Source: JADJOY01 sp046331705 [NCBI: bacterium]
GTDB taxonomy: Bacteria; JADJOY01
Direction of reading: 5' to 3'
Length of the DNA: 64,000 nt
Assembly (NCBI GenBank): GCA_046331705.1
Contig: JAXLQJ010000002.1
Coordinates: forward strand, 62,001 to 126,000
Below are positions 16,814 to 24,931 of this stretch, piece by piece. The position numbers were made by a program, and so were the translations under genes. A model generated the notes under the pieces. The model had not been told where the DNA came from. It searched no databases and saw only the letters and a program-made list of their open reading frames with translations. The stretch's first letter is position 1. Every line of letters starts with the position of its first letter.

Positions 16814-18499
16814 TCACGCGAGATACGTCTTCATGTAGCGGTCCATCTCGGACGTGGGCTTCCACCACTTCCTGACGCCGAGATCCTCGGCGACGCTGTT
16901 GGCGCCCAGATATCCGGGCCCGCCCAGCACGAGCCCGCCGGGATAGGTCGACACGCCGCACACGTAGAGACCTTCGATCGGGGTGCGCGTGCTCGAGCAG
17001 TGCTCGTTCGGGCGGTAATAGCCCATCTGCAGCGGTCGATAGTCGCCGTGCTTGATCGAGCCGCGCCGCATGTGCGGAAAGCGGATCTCGATGTCCTCGG
17101 GGTCCTCCATCGAGCGGCTGACGATGTTCTCGGGCGTGAGGTTCGGCGCGGCCTTGCACCACTTGGCGAGGATCGCTCGCTGGATCTCGTCGCGACGTGC
17201 GAGCCATCCGCCCTCGAGATCGTATGGGGCGTGGAGCTGGAACATCGAAACGTATTTCCCGGGCCGGTCGCTCAGCGTCGGATCGAATTGGCTCTCGCAG
17301 GTCGAATGTCCGCCGAAGGCATTCAGATCCAGCTTGCCCTGGGCCACGTTCCCCCAATGCGCCAGCAGCGAATCGACGCCTTCGATCCCCACCACGGTGG
17401 CGAAGGCCTGATCGATCCAGGGGTCGTCCGAGCGGTACTTCGGGCGCTCGTTGGCGGCGATGTGAAGCGTGTTGAAACTCCACTTGTCCCATGCCCAGCC
17501 CTTCACCGAGTCCTTGAGCGCGGGCGTGAGGTGAGCCTCGCCGACCAGGTCGAGGAAGGTGGTGTGCGGATCGAGCGTCGACATCACCACCTTGGCGCGC
17601 AGCTCGCGGTCCTCGTGGAAGAGATGGACGCCGACGGCGCGGCCGTTCTCCACGAGGATCTTGTCGACGGTGGCGGCTTCCAGGATCAGCCCGCCCCCCT
17701 TGAGCACCTGCCGTCCCAGGGCGCTCGCGAACTTGTGCGAGCCGCCGTAGCAGTAGCATTTGTTCATGGCGCGATCGATCATCAACGGCACCATGAAACC
17801 GAGGCCCGTCTCGCGAGGATCGAGCCCCCACATGCAGCTCGCGTAGAGCAAGAGCGCGCGCACCTTGTCGTGCTCGAAGGTCTCGGTGATGAGCTCGAGC
17901 GCGCTCTTCTCGCCCAGCTCCAGCATCTCTTGGCCGACCTTGGTGCGCTGCATCGCCATGGTGATCTCGATGGGCGCCATGGGAGGGATGTAGGTCGCGG
18001 GCGCGATGATCTCGTCGACGATCTTGCGCCACTGGCGAATGACCTTGCCGAACCTCACCGAGTCCTTGAACGAATACTTCGCGAAGGAATCCTTGGTGTC
18101 GTTCGCCATCTTGGCGAGCAGGATCGAGCGGCCGTCGTCGAACACCATCCCGGTCTGGCAATTCGGCCGGATCCAGGTCAGCGCCGGCCCGTCGAGGCCG
18201 AAGTCCCGGATGGCGGGCATGTAGTCCACCATCATGTGGTAGAGCACGTGCGGGTTCGACGAATAGCAGGGATAGAGATTCTCCTCGGTCGCGAGCCCAC
18301 CCCCGGCCTCGAAGCGGCGCTCCACCACCGCGACGCTCAAGCCCGCCTGCGCGAGGTAGGCGCCGGCGATGAGCCCGTTCGGTCCAGCGCCGATGATGAC
18401 CACGTCGAACTCGCTTCGCTTCGGAAACTCCTCTTGCATGTGTCCGAAGGGATCGGACGGGTCGAACTCGAACTCGGACGTGTAGTTGAACTTGGGCAT
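16814..18499 (-). CDS. FAD/NAD(P)-dependent oxidoreductase, COG1233 type (paralogue 5)
   Basis: 561-residue flavoprotein starting at ATG 18499 (MPKFNYTSEFEFD). An N-terminal extension of about 30 residues precedes the FAD motif VVIIGAGPNGLIAGAYLAQA and ERRFEAGGGLATEE. The C-terminus contains RRGSIKHG and PLQMGYYRPN, then CGVSTYPGGLVLGGPGY. It belongs to the same subfamily as paralogues 2 and 7. The upstream frame to 18607 is discarded as Arg/Ser-rich and without a good ribosome site; AAAGGA precedes ATG 18499. Confidence 0.86.
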   Translation of the reverse strand: MPKFNYTSEFEFDPSDPFGHMQEEFPKRSEFDVVIIGAGPNGLIAGAYLAQAGLSVAVVERRFEAGGGLATEENLYPCYSSNPHVLYHMMVDYMPAIRDFGLDGPALTWIRPNCQTGMVFDDGRSILLAKMANDTKDSFAKYSFKDSVRFGKVIRQWRKIVDEIIAPATYIPPMAPIEITMAMQRTKVGQEMLELGEKSALELITETFEHDKVRALLLYASCMWGLDPRETGLGFMVPLMIDRAMNKCYCYGGSHKFASALGRQVLKGGGLILEAATVDKILVENGRAVGVHLFHEDRELRAKVVMSTLDPHTTFLDLVGEAHLTPALKDSVKGWAWDKWSFNTLHIAANERPKYRSDDPWIDQAFATVVGIEGVDSLLAHWGNVAQGKLDLNAFGGHSTCESQFDPTLSDRPGKYVSMFQLHAPYDLEGGWLARRDEIQRAILAKWCKAAPNLTPENIVSRSMEDPEDIEIRFPHMRRGSIKHGDYRPLQMGYYRPNEHCSSTRTPIEGLYVCGVSTYPGGLVLGGPGYLGANSVAEDLGVRKWWKPTSEMDRYMKTYLA

Positions 18500-18521
18500 G
18501 GCCGAGCCTCGTCCTTTCGCC

Positions 18522-20246
18522 TCAACCGCGCTTCGCGGAGATCTTGCCTTGCTGCGGGATGTACCAAGGCGACGCGTACCACCAGTCGCCCGGCTCGGCG
18601 ATGCCATCCTCGATGAGGATGTGCATGAGGTTGTAAGGGATCGCCATGAGGCAGAGCCCGCCTGGGTGCCCCGAGGTCTGATGCGCGTGGTAGAGGCCCT
18701 CGATCGGCGTGCGATAGCGCGCCAGCTCCTTGATCGGGCGGTTGGTCCAGAGCTGATCCTCGTCGTGGCGGCTGCCGCACCAGGTGCCGCCGATGAGCCC
18801 GGTGTTGCGGAACTCGACGTCGCGACCGGTGGCGCTCCAGTGGTGGATCAGGTTCGCGTCGTCCAGGCCGTCCACCATCTGGCCATACGCGGCGCGCATG
18901 TACGCATCCATCTCGGCCTTGTAGCGATCGAGGGCGTCCTCGCCTTCCTTGTGGAGGTCCGGCGACGTCACCGCGACCTCGAAGGCGTTCGAGACGTAGC
19001 CGCGCCGATAGCTCGCCTGGCAGTCGGTGGGATCGAACGTCTGCGGCGGCGCGTGGAACCACATCACGCGCTCCGCCGGCACCACGGGTTGCCCTTTGTG
19101 CCCGTCCACGTCGGCGACGTTCTCGTAATAGATCTCGCGCGAGTCGCACGGATAGACGCCGAGCTGCGGGGTGCGCGCCGGACCCGCGCCGATACCTTTC
19201 GAGTCCGCGTGGGAGGCGAACTTCGCGTTGAGCCGGAGCGGCGTCTTGGTGTGAAAGACCGACACGTAGAGCGTCTGGTTCTTGAGGCTCACGTCCTTGA
19301 TCTTCTGGATCACGCCCGGATCCAGGTGCTTCGGGCCGACCATCTTCAGGAACGCCTGGTGCACGTCGACGGCGGCGATGACCGCCTTGTTCGCGCGGAT
19401 GGTGCGACCGCCCATCGCCGCGGTCTCGCGGAGCCGCACGCCGATGGCACGACCATCCTCGATCAGGATCTCTTCCACCGGACAGCAGGTGCGGACCATC
19501 GCGCCGTGGCTCACCGCAGCGCGATGGATCGCGTGGAAATAGCCGTGCAGACCGCCGCGCGGGATGCTGCGGTTCCCGGTGTTCGGAAGGGTGAGAAGCT
19601 GCACCGACGTCACCGCCGGGATCGCGACTCCCTCCCAGTGGCCCGCCGCCCCCGACGCCCAGGCCGCGAACGCCATCGCGGTCTTGAAGTGCTCGGTCTC
19701 GCAGTGCTCGTCGAGCAGATCCAGCATCGTCATCTCGCGCAGCTCGTGCGTCCAGATGTCGGGCTGGTGCTGCTTGTAGACCTGCATGTACGGGACGTTG
19801 TCGTCCGTGACTTCCACCTCCGGCGGGTGCGGCGGGCACCAGAACGTCGCGCGCATCAGGTCGCGGGTGAAGGGCGGCGACCCCAACAACCCGCCGAGCT
19901 TCGCCCAGCCGAGCTTGTCGGTGTCGGAGATGGGCCGCCAGCCGTCCGTGCAGGCGAAGTCGGTGTTTTCCGTGAGCACGTCGTGGGGAGACCAATTCAT
20001 GCGGAAACCGTGCTTGTGGAGCTCGAGCTGCTGGAAGCCCGGCGCCGGCGACGCGTACATGAGCATCGCGTGCGGAAAGATCCGCACGCCCGGGATCGGC
20101 TCCTGCGTCTCGCAGGCGCCGCCGCACTCGGTGCGCTCCTCGAGCACGCACACACTCAGGCCGCACTTCGCGAGGTACGCCGCCGTGGTCATGCCATTCG
20201 GCCCAGCGCCGACGATCACGATGTCGAACCGTTCGTCCTTGGCCAT
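18522..20246 (-). CDS. FAD/NAD(P)-dependent oxidoreductase, COG1233 type (paralogue 6)
   Basis: 574-residue flavoprotein. ATG 20246 has GGAGG five bases upstream (minus strand). FAD motif IVIVGAGPNGMTTAAYLAKC, then LEERTECGGACETQE. The C-terminal FAD-contact segment diverges from the others: LYHAHQTSGHPGGLCLMAIP, with AHQTSGH where the rest have GG or CG. Cys-rich N-terminal third (CGLSVC, CGGACE, FACTDG, FWCPPH). It is a distinct type in the array, so probably a different reaction. 22 bp from paralogue 5. Confidence 0.85.
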   Translation of the reverse strand: MAKDERFDIVIVGAGPNGMTTAAYLAKCGLSVCVLEERTECGGACETQEPIPGVRIFPHAMLMYASPAPGFQQLELHKHGFRMNWSPHDVLTENTDFACTDGWRPISDTDKLGWAKLGGLLGSPPFTRDLMRATFWCPPHPPEVEVTDDNVPYMQVYKQHQPDIWTHELREMTMLDLLDEHCETEHFKTAMAFAAWASGAAGHWEGVAIPAVTSVQLLTLPNTGNRSIPRGGLHGYFHAIHRAAVSHGAMVRTCCPVEEILIEDGRAIGVRLRETAAMGGRTIRANKAVIAAVDVHQAFLKMVGPKHLDPGVIQKIKDVSLKNQTLYVSVFHTKTPLRLNAKFASHADSKGIGAGPARTPQLGVYPCDSREIYYENVADVDGHKGQPVVPAERVMWFHAPPQTFDPTDCQASYRRGYVSNAFEVAVTSPDLHKEGEDALDRYKAEMDAYMRAAYGQMVDGLDDANLIHHWSATGRDVEFRNTGLIGGTWCGSRHDEDQLWTNRPIKELARYRTPIEGLYHAHQTSGHPGGLCLMAIPYNLMHILIEDGIAEPGDWWYASPWYIPQQGKISAKRG

Positions 20247-20299
20247 GAAGCCTCCCAGACTCGTCCCGTCACCCCACCGATCGACCGCCCCGGCGCCCG

Positions 20300-21928
20300 T
20301 CAGACGTAGCCCGCTTCTCGAGCCGCCGTGACGTACGTGGGCTCCGTCCACCACTTCGCGATCGCGAAGTCCTCGGCGATCGCGTTCGCGCAGTTGTAGC
20401 CAGGCCCGAAGATCACCATCCCCCCGGGCGCCGCGCTCGCGCCGCCGAGGTAGAGCCCCTTGACCGGCGTTCGATATTGCGAGCACTCCTGGTTCGGACG
20501 CAGGTAGCCCATCTGCAGCGGGTGGTACGCACCCTGCTTGTAGCTACCCCGCACCATGTTCGCGAACTTGTTCTGGAGGTCGGCAGGAGTCGTGAGATAC
20601 GTCCACAACACGGCATCCTTGGTGAGGTTCGGAGCGTACCGACGAAGCACGGCGAGCTGCCGCTCGGCGGCCTCCTCTCGATACGCTCGATTCAGCCAAC
20701 GTTCGGATCCCCCGTTCGCCAGCTCGAATGGCGCCATCTGGGAGATCAGTCCCGAGGCTCTCCCCGCGGGGGCTTGAAACGGATCGTGCCGGCTCGGAAA
20801 GCAGCAGTTGAAACCCGCGGCGTCCGGCATCTCGCCCCGCCCCATCGCATCCCAGTGGCTTTTCAGATCCGCCAGCGACTCGTAACCGAGGACGTAGATG
20901 AACGCGTCGTCGATCTCCGGCTCCTTCTCCGCGGCGGTGAAATGCGGCTGCTCGGCGAGGGCCAAGTGCTGGACGGCCAGGCTCCACTTCTCCCACTGCC
21001 ACACACGCAGCATCTCGACGAACTCCTCGTCGAGCTTCTCCTCGCCCACGTACTTCAAGAAGGTCTGATGGGTGTCGATGGTGCTCACGACGGCCTTGCT
21101 CGCCGCGTAGCGCGTCCCGTCCACGAGCTCGACGCCCTTGGCGACGTTGTTCTCGACCACGATCCGAGCGATCTGCGCGTTGGTTCGGATCTGACCCTTC
21201 TGCTCGAAGATCGATTTCAGCAGCGCTCCCGACACGCGGTGCGAACCGCCCACCGTGAGGCGATAATTCGCCATGCGATTCAAGTAGATCGGCACCATGT
21301 AGCTGACGCCCGACTGCGAATAGTCGAGCCCCCAATGACACGCCATGTAGAGCATCAGCGTTCGCACGTGCTCGTTCTCGAAGAGCTCGCAGACGATCTC
21401 TTCCGGCGTCTTCTCCGTGTACTCCGAGAGTGCTCGGCCGAGCTCCGTCATCTCCGCCCGCGCCGCCATGAGCGGCGCCGCGTCCATCGGCACGTACGTC
21501 TGCGGCCCCAGGATGTGAGTCATCAGCTCGCCGAAGCGACGCTGCATGTCGCGGTAAGTATCCGCGTCTCGTCTCGAGAACCGAGCGATGGAAGCGCACG
21601 ATCGCTCGACGTCGTGGTGAATGCAGAGCGCTCGCCCGTCCGCGAGCGGCATCGCGACCTGAAGCTCGGGGCGGATGTGTCGAACGCCGTATCGCTGCTC
21701 GAACTCGAAGTCCGAGTAGACCGGCGCGTAGTCGACCATCATCATGTAGACGGCGTGGGTGTTGTGATAGAAGTCCGGCAGCGTCACTTGCTCGGTGCAA
21801 AGGCCTCCTCCTGCTTCGAAACGTTTTTCGAGCAGCAACACCTTCTGCCCGGCCTTGCTCAGATACGCCGCGATGGCGAGCCCGTTCGGACCGCTTCCGA
21901 TGACGATCACGTCGTAGACTTGCGTCAT
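20300..21928 (-). CDS. FAD/NAD(P)-dependent oxidoreductase, COG1233 type (paralogue 7)
   Basis: 542-residue flavoprotein, start ATG 21928 with GAGGGA upstream. FAD motif VIVIGSGPNGLAIAAYLSKA, then LEKRFEAGGGLCTEQ. The C-terminal signature is a variant of the one in paralogues 2 and 5: VRGSYKQG, PLQMGYLRPN and LGGASAAPGGMVIFGPGY. Its GC content and codon use look slightly lower in G/C at third positions than its neighbours (for example aggttcggagcgtaccgacg), hinting at a different history. Gap to paralogue 6 is 53 bp. Confidence 0.86.
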   Translation of the reverse strand: MTQVYDVIVIGSGPNGLAIAAYLSKAGQKVLLLEKRFEAGGGLCTEQVTLPDFYHNTHAVYMMMVDYAPVYSDFEFEQRYGVRHIRPELQVAMPLADGRALCIHHDVERSCASIARFSRRDADTYRDMQRRFGELMTHILGPQTYVPMDAAPLMAARAEMTELGRALSEYTEKTPEEIVCELFENEHVRTLMLYMACHWGLDYSQSGVSYMVPIYLNRMANYRLTVGGSHRVSGALLKSIFEQKGQIRTNAQIARIVVENNVAKGVELVDGTRYAASKAVVSTIDTHQTFLKYVGEEKLDEEFVEMLRVWQWEKWSLAVQHLALAEQPHFTAAEKEPEIDDAFIYVLGYESLADLKSHWDAMGRGEMPDAAGFNCCFPSRHDPFQAPAGRASGLISQMAPFELANGGSERWLNRAYREEAAERQLAVLRRYAPNLTKDAVLWTYLTTPADLQNKFANMVRGSYKQGAYHPLQMGYLRPNQECSQYRTPVKGLYLGGASAAPGGMVIFGPGYNCANAIAEDFAIAKWWTEPTYVTAAREAGYV

Positions 21929-22025
21929 GAGATCCCTCGCGCCTCACTCGCGCCTCACGCGCGCCTCTCGCGCGCGGCGCGCAGCGCCCTCGCGGGGCTT
22001 CGCGCTTGCCATCGATGCGAAACGC

Positions 22026-23753
22026 TCACGCGACCCGCGGTCGGGCGTTCGCCTGCACCCGACGTTTCACGATCTTGATCTGCTCGACCAGCGAGTCCGG
22101 CTCTTCCTTGCCTGGCTCGAGCCAAGGTTTCGCGAGCCCCAGATCCGCCGCGATGATCCGATAGCAGTTGTAGGCCTCCGTCGCTCCCGCGTTCGAGCCG
22201 ACGTGCCACGCGCCGCCCGTGGCATAGAGGTTGGCGATCGGCGTGCGATGGTTCGCGAGCTCGGGCGTCGGACGGTTCTCGTCGGTCTGGAACGGCGAGC
22301 GATCGACGCCCGCCATGGTGCCGTTGGGACCGAGGTTCTTCATGCGGCGGTGATCGAACGAGCAGTTCGTATCGACGCCGATCACGTTGTCCCAGGTCAT
22401 GTTGGGCGCGTAGTCCTGCCAGATCGTGATCAGCTCGTCGGCGTAGCGTTTCTTGATCTCGAGCCATTGCCGCTCGCTGAACGCCGTGGCGGGCGGTCCG
22501 AGCTGCTCGTTCTGGACGACGTGCTTTCCCGGAGGCGCGAAGCTCGGATCGACGAGGCTGTGACAGCCCACCGTCGGCGCGTAGTCCTCGAGCGGCGGGA
22601 ACTTCTGAAGCTTCTGGTACCAGCACTCGCGCGCCAGGTGCATCGGGTCGGGATCGGGCTGGAGCCCGAGCCACTGGCACTCGTGAATGTCCGGGTTGAA
22701 CGCCTCGGCCTTGTACTTGGGCGCCGCGTGGACCGCGAAGCTGTACCACATGAGGCAGCCGAAGGTGTCTTGCAACAGCTCGACGCGCCGGCGCAGCAAG
22801 CCGTCCACGTGCTCCGCGCCGATCAGATCGAAGATCAATTGGTGCGGCGAGAGCGTGCTGACGACGATCTTGCGCGCCGCGATCTCGCTGCCGTCCGCGA
22901 GACGGATCCCGGTGGCGCGACCATTCTCGATGATGGCCTTGCTGACCGGTGAGCTGGTGAAGAACCGGCAGCCCCTCTGGATGAGGATCTGATGAGCCGC
23001 GTGCGCGATCTGGTGAGTGCCGCCGCGGTTGAAACCGATCGTCGGGAGCGTGGCCGCCATGCCCATCGTGGTCATGCCGGTGCCCGCTTCGTTGATGTCG
23101 ACCACCGACGAGATGGCGAAACGCAGGATGCAGGATTGAAGCTCGGGAGACTCGAACCACTCCTGCGCGGCTCGTAGCCCGCTCGCCTTCATGGTCAACG
23201 TGTCCGGCGTGAAACCGTTCTCGAGCAGCGTCGGATAGAGCATCGCCTGGCGCTCCATGACGTCGCCCGAGATTCGTTCGTCGGCGGGCTTGAACAACGC
23301 GTCCACGAGCACCCGCAGGTATTCGTCGGTCTCGGTGAGCTTGGCGAGCCGACGCCAGGTATCGGCGTCGCGCTCCGAGAAGCGGGCGATCTCGTTGGCG
23401 GTCCGCTCTTGGGTGGGATCGTGCTTGACGCTGTAGATCGCGAGACAGCTCTCGGTGTCCCGGAACACGAAGCCGTCCGCGCACGTGTGCTGATCCCACT
23501 GCGCGCCGTAGTCCCAGAACTCGGGGAAGTCGCGCCACACGGGCGCGTAGTACCAGGGCAGGATGATGTTCGCGTGCGTGTTGCCGCGAAAGCCGGGGGC
23601 CGACGTCTCCTCGGTCGCGAGACAACCGCCGACCTCGTGACGGCGCTCGAAGATCCCGACGCTCATGCCGGCGTACTTCGTCAGGTACATCGCGAGCAAC
23701 AGCGCCTTGTTGCCGCCCCCCACGATCACCGCGTCGAACGCCGCGTCGGCCAT
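22026..23753 (-). CDS. FAD/NAD(P)-dependent oxidoreductase, COG1233 type with atypical FAD loop (paralogue 8)
   Basis: 575-residue flavoprotein-like protein, start ATG 23753 with AAGGGAG upstream. The dinucleotide loop reads AVIVGGGNKALLLAMYL: Gly-x-Gly-x-x-Ala with NK in place of the usual PN/PG and Ala in place of the third Gly. The following FERRHEVGGCLATEE is normal. The C-terminal segment LYATGGAWHVGSNAGATEAY lacks the PGG of the others. It may still bind FAD, as GxGxxA loops are tolerated, but is the most divergent of the eight. Second flavoprotein position after the operon's small leading genes. Confidence 0.82.
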   Translation of the reverse strand: MADAAFDAVIVGGGNKALLLAMYLTKYAGMSVGIFERRHEVGGCLATEETSAPGFRGNTHANIILPWYYAPVWRDFPEFWDYGAQWDQHTCADGFVFRDTESCLAIYSVKHDPTQERTANEIARFSERDADTWRRLAKLTETDEYLRVLVDALFKPADERISGDVMERQAMLYPTLLENGFTPDTLTMKASGLRAAQEWFESPELQSCILRFAISSVVDINEAGTGMTTMGMAATLPTIGFNRGGTHQIAHAAHQILIQRGCRFFTSSPVSKAIIENGRATGIRLADGSEIAARKIVVSTLSPHQLIFDLIGAEHVDGLLRRRVELLQDTFGCLMWYSFAVHAAPKYKAEAFNPDIHECQWLGLQPDPDPMHLARECWYQKLQKFPPLEDYAPTVGCHSLVDPSFAPPGKHVVQNEQLGPPATAFSERQWLEIKKRYADELITIWQDYAPNMTWDNVIGVDTNCSFDHRRMKNLGPNGTMAGVDRSPFQTDENRPTPELANHRTPIANLYATGGAWHVGSNAGATEAYNCYRIIAADLGLAKPWLEPGKEEPDSLVEQIKIVKRRVQANARPRVA

Positions 23754-23824
23754 CCGGACTCCCTTCTCTCGTCATCCGCCTGTCGATCGATACGGTGACT
23801 CCCCTGCGTCTTGTGCCACGCAGC

Positions 23825-24073
23825 TCAGAAATCGCCGGGATGGATCGGCGGCTTGAACCACGCGCGGATGCGCAGCACGAAGGACACCACCGACATCGTG
23901 AGCATCGCCTTGAGAATGACGAGGATGTCCTGACGACTCACGGCACCGCGGATCTTCCAGCGCACCGGCTGAGTCGTTTGCATCTCCATGATGAGGTAAT
24001 CGCCTTGAGCCTTCAGCGAGACCATCTCCGCCACCAGCTCCGCCTTGCCGAGTCCCGTCGATCGCATCAGCAT
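23825..24073 (-). CDS. small single-helix membrane protein, unknown
   Basis: 82 residues, start ATG 24073 with GAGG ten bases upstream. Residues 1-45 look soluble and contain EMVSLKAQGDYLIMEMQTT. One hydrophobic stretch (about 50-67, DILVILKAMLTMSVVSFVL) is followed by a basic end RIRAWFKPP, so the C-terminus is probably cytoplasmic. No family recognised. It is the second gene of the leftward run, 71 bp from paralogue 8 and 55 bp from the gene before it, and its reading direction and spacing support operon membership. Confidence 0.6.
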   Translation of the reverse strand: MLMRSTGLGKAELVAEMVSLKAQGDYLIMEMQTTQPVRWKIRGAVSRQDILVILKAMLTMSVVSFVLRIRAWFKPPIHPGDF

Positions 24074-24128
24074 CGTTCGTCCACCTCGCTCGTGTCTCGA
24101 AAACCCGACCGGCCTCGATCGGCGCGCC

Positions 24129-24470
24129 TCAACTCATCGCCTCGAGATACTTTTCGAGGATGTGGCTCATGATCTGCGCCGTCTGCGCCCGCGCTTTTCT
24201 GAGCGCGGGATTCGAATGGAGGAAGATGAGGTCGTCGAGCTCTTCGTCGGTGAAGGTCTCCGAGTAGACGTACTCCGTGATCGCGATCGCTTGCTGGAAA
24301 TCGTGGTGGTACTCGTCCTTTGCTTGCTGGAGCTCGGCCGCGAATCGTTCGTTTCCGTCGTTCTTGGCCTTCGCGATGAAGTACGTGAGCGCGAACTCGA
24401 CGATGCTCGAATAGTGCGCGTGCGACTCCGATTCGCGCAGGTACTCGCGGGTCTTCTCTATCGATGCCAT
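24129..24470 (-). CDS. DUF2059-like small helical protein, first gene of leftward operon
   Basis: 113 residues, start ATG 24470 with GGAG upstream; the frame is open beyond it but that part crosses the operator region and reads as Arg-rich noise. The C-terminal half, YSETFTDEELDDLIFLHSNP and the following AQTAQIMSHILEKYLEAM, resembles DUF2059 proteins, in which the F-T-x-E-E-L and Y/H-x-S/N-P pattern is characteristic. No signal peptide is visible, unlike many DUF2059 proteins. The gene lies 184 bp downstream of the perfect KstR-type palindrome at 24655-24670. Confidence 0.65.
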   Translation of the reverse strand: MASIEKTREYLRESESHAHYSSIVEFALTYFIAKAKNDGNERFAAELQQAKDEYHHDFQQAIAITEYVYSETFTDEELDDLIFLHSNPALRKARAQTAQIMSHILEKYLEAMS

Positions 24471-24654
24471 GCGTGGCTCCGGGCAGTGGGCGAAGCGCGA
24501 CGAGGCGCGCCCGGGCGCGTCGGCGCGAGCGCCGACGAGCTCGCAGAGGTTGCTTTCGCGTGAACCGAGCGCGTCGCGGAGAGTCGCGCGGAAGGTCTCG
24601 GTTGGGTGCGGATTCGAGTCACGACGTTCGCGTTTCGATTCCACCGCATGCGAA

Positions 24655-24670
24655 GTAGAACATGTTCTAC
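24655..24670. promoter_or_regulatory. KstR-type operator, perfect palindrome GTAGAACATGTTCTAC
   Basis: Perfect 16-bp palindrome. It fits the TnnAACnnGTTnnA motif reported for the mycobacterial cholesterol repressor KstR, in its strongest form TAGAAC-N2-GTTCTA. It faces the leftward operon. On the minus strand the right arm continues as TCTACT, a possible -10 hexamer, so bound repressor would cover the promoter. Confidence 0.75.
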
Positions 24671-24683
24671 TCGACGGTATTTC

Positions 24684-24709
24684 AGGTGCGCAAGCAACTT
24701 GCGTGACCT
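24684..24709. repeat. extended inverted repeat with CGCAAG-CAA-CTTGCG core
   Basis: Core at 24689-24703, flanked by AGGT (24684-24687) and ACCT (24706-24709) with one base of asymmetry. The core matches the repeat over the tetR stop codon. The CAAG/CTTG half-sites resemble the KstR2 motif, but with three rather than two bases in the centre. Confidence 0.45.
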
Positions 24710-24797
24710 GCAGCACGCAACGATGAAATATTTTTCGAATGGCTCACGGCGCGACGAGACGGTGCGCGGCGAGAATTTCGAGCGATCGAAGCGCTGG

Positions 24798-24811
24798 GTG
24801 ACGGGCGTCAC
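24798..24811. promoter_or_regulatory. CRP/FNR-like palindrome GTGA-CGGGCG-TCAC
   Basis: GTGAC and GTCAC arms around GGGC, equivalent to a GTGA-N6-TCAC core, 35 bp before the second TAGAAC palindrome. It could mark catabolite activation of the rightward operon, but the core is short enough to occur by chance. Confidence 0.35.
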
Positions 24812-24845
24812 ATTTTCAGCCGGCGGCGCTGTTCCATGATGCAAG

Positions 24846-24859
24846 TAGAACGTGTTCTA
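24846..24859. promoter_or_regulatory. KstR-type operator TAGAACGTGTTCTA overlapping a -10 hexamer
   Basis: Perfect 6-bp arms around GT. The right arm runs into TCTAAT (24856-24861), a five-of-six match to TATAAT on the plus strand, so the operator covers the likely -10 box of the side-chain operon. It lies 72 bp upstream of the preferred start codon at 24932. Confidence 0.75.
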
Positions 24860-24931
24860 ATCGAACCGACGCGCCGCGGACGGACGGCGGCGGCACAGGC
24901 GATCCGCGGCGGATCGTGGAGCGAGCACGGC

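Larger units (their letters stand above)
24471..24931. promoter_or_regulatory. divergent control region between the two operons
   Basis: 461 bp without a convincing gene, with visibly lower GC content (runs such as gaaatatttttcgaatgg). It holds, from left to right, a perfect TAGAAC-type palindrome (24655-24670), a CGCAAG-N3-CTTGCG repeat (24689-24703), a CRP-like GTGA-N6-TCAC (24798-24811) and a second TAGAAC-type palindrome (24846-24859). It must contain the promoters of the leftward ten-gene run and the rightward side-chain operon. Confidence 0.75.

Noticed and set aside
18522-20486. Extended N-terminus of flavoprotein 6 up to 20486
   Set aside because: It overlaps the certain 3' end of flavoprotein 7; ATG 20246 has GGAGG at the right distance.
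24655-24670. Resemblance of AGAACATGTTCT to the vertebrate glucocorticoid response element
   Set aside because: The hormone receptor element is similar by chance; bacterial TetR-type (KstR) operators explain it.
24836-24931. Start of the acyl-CoA dehydrogenase at ATG 24836
   Set aside because: It would put the KstR-type operator and -10 box inside the coding sequence and add residues not seen in the family; GTG 24932 gives the usual N-terminus.
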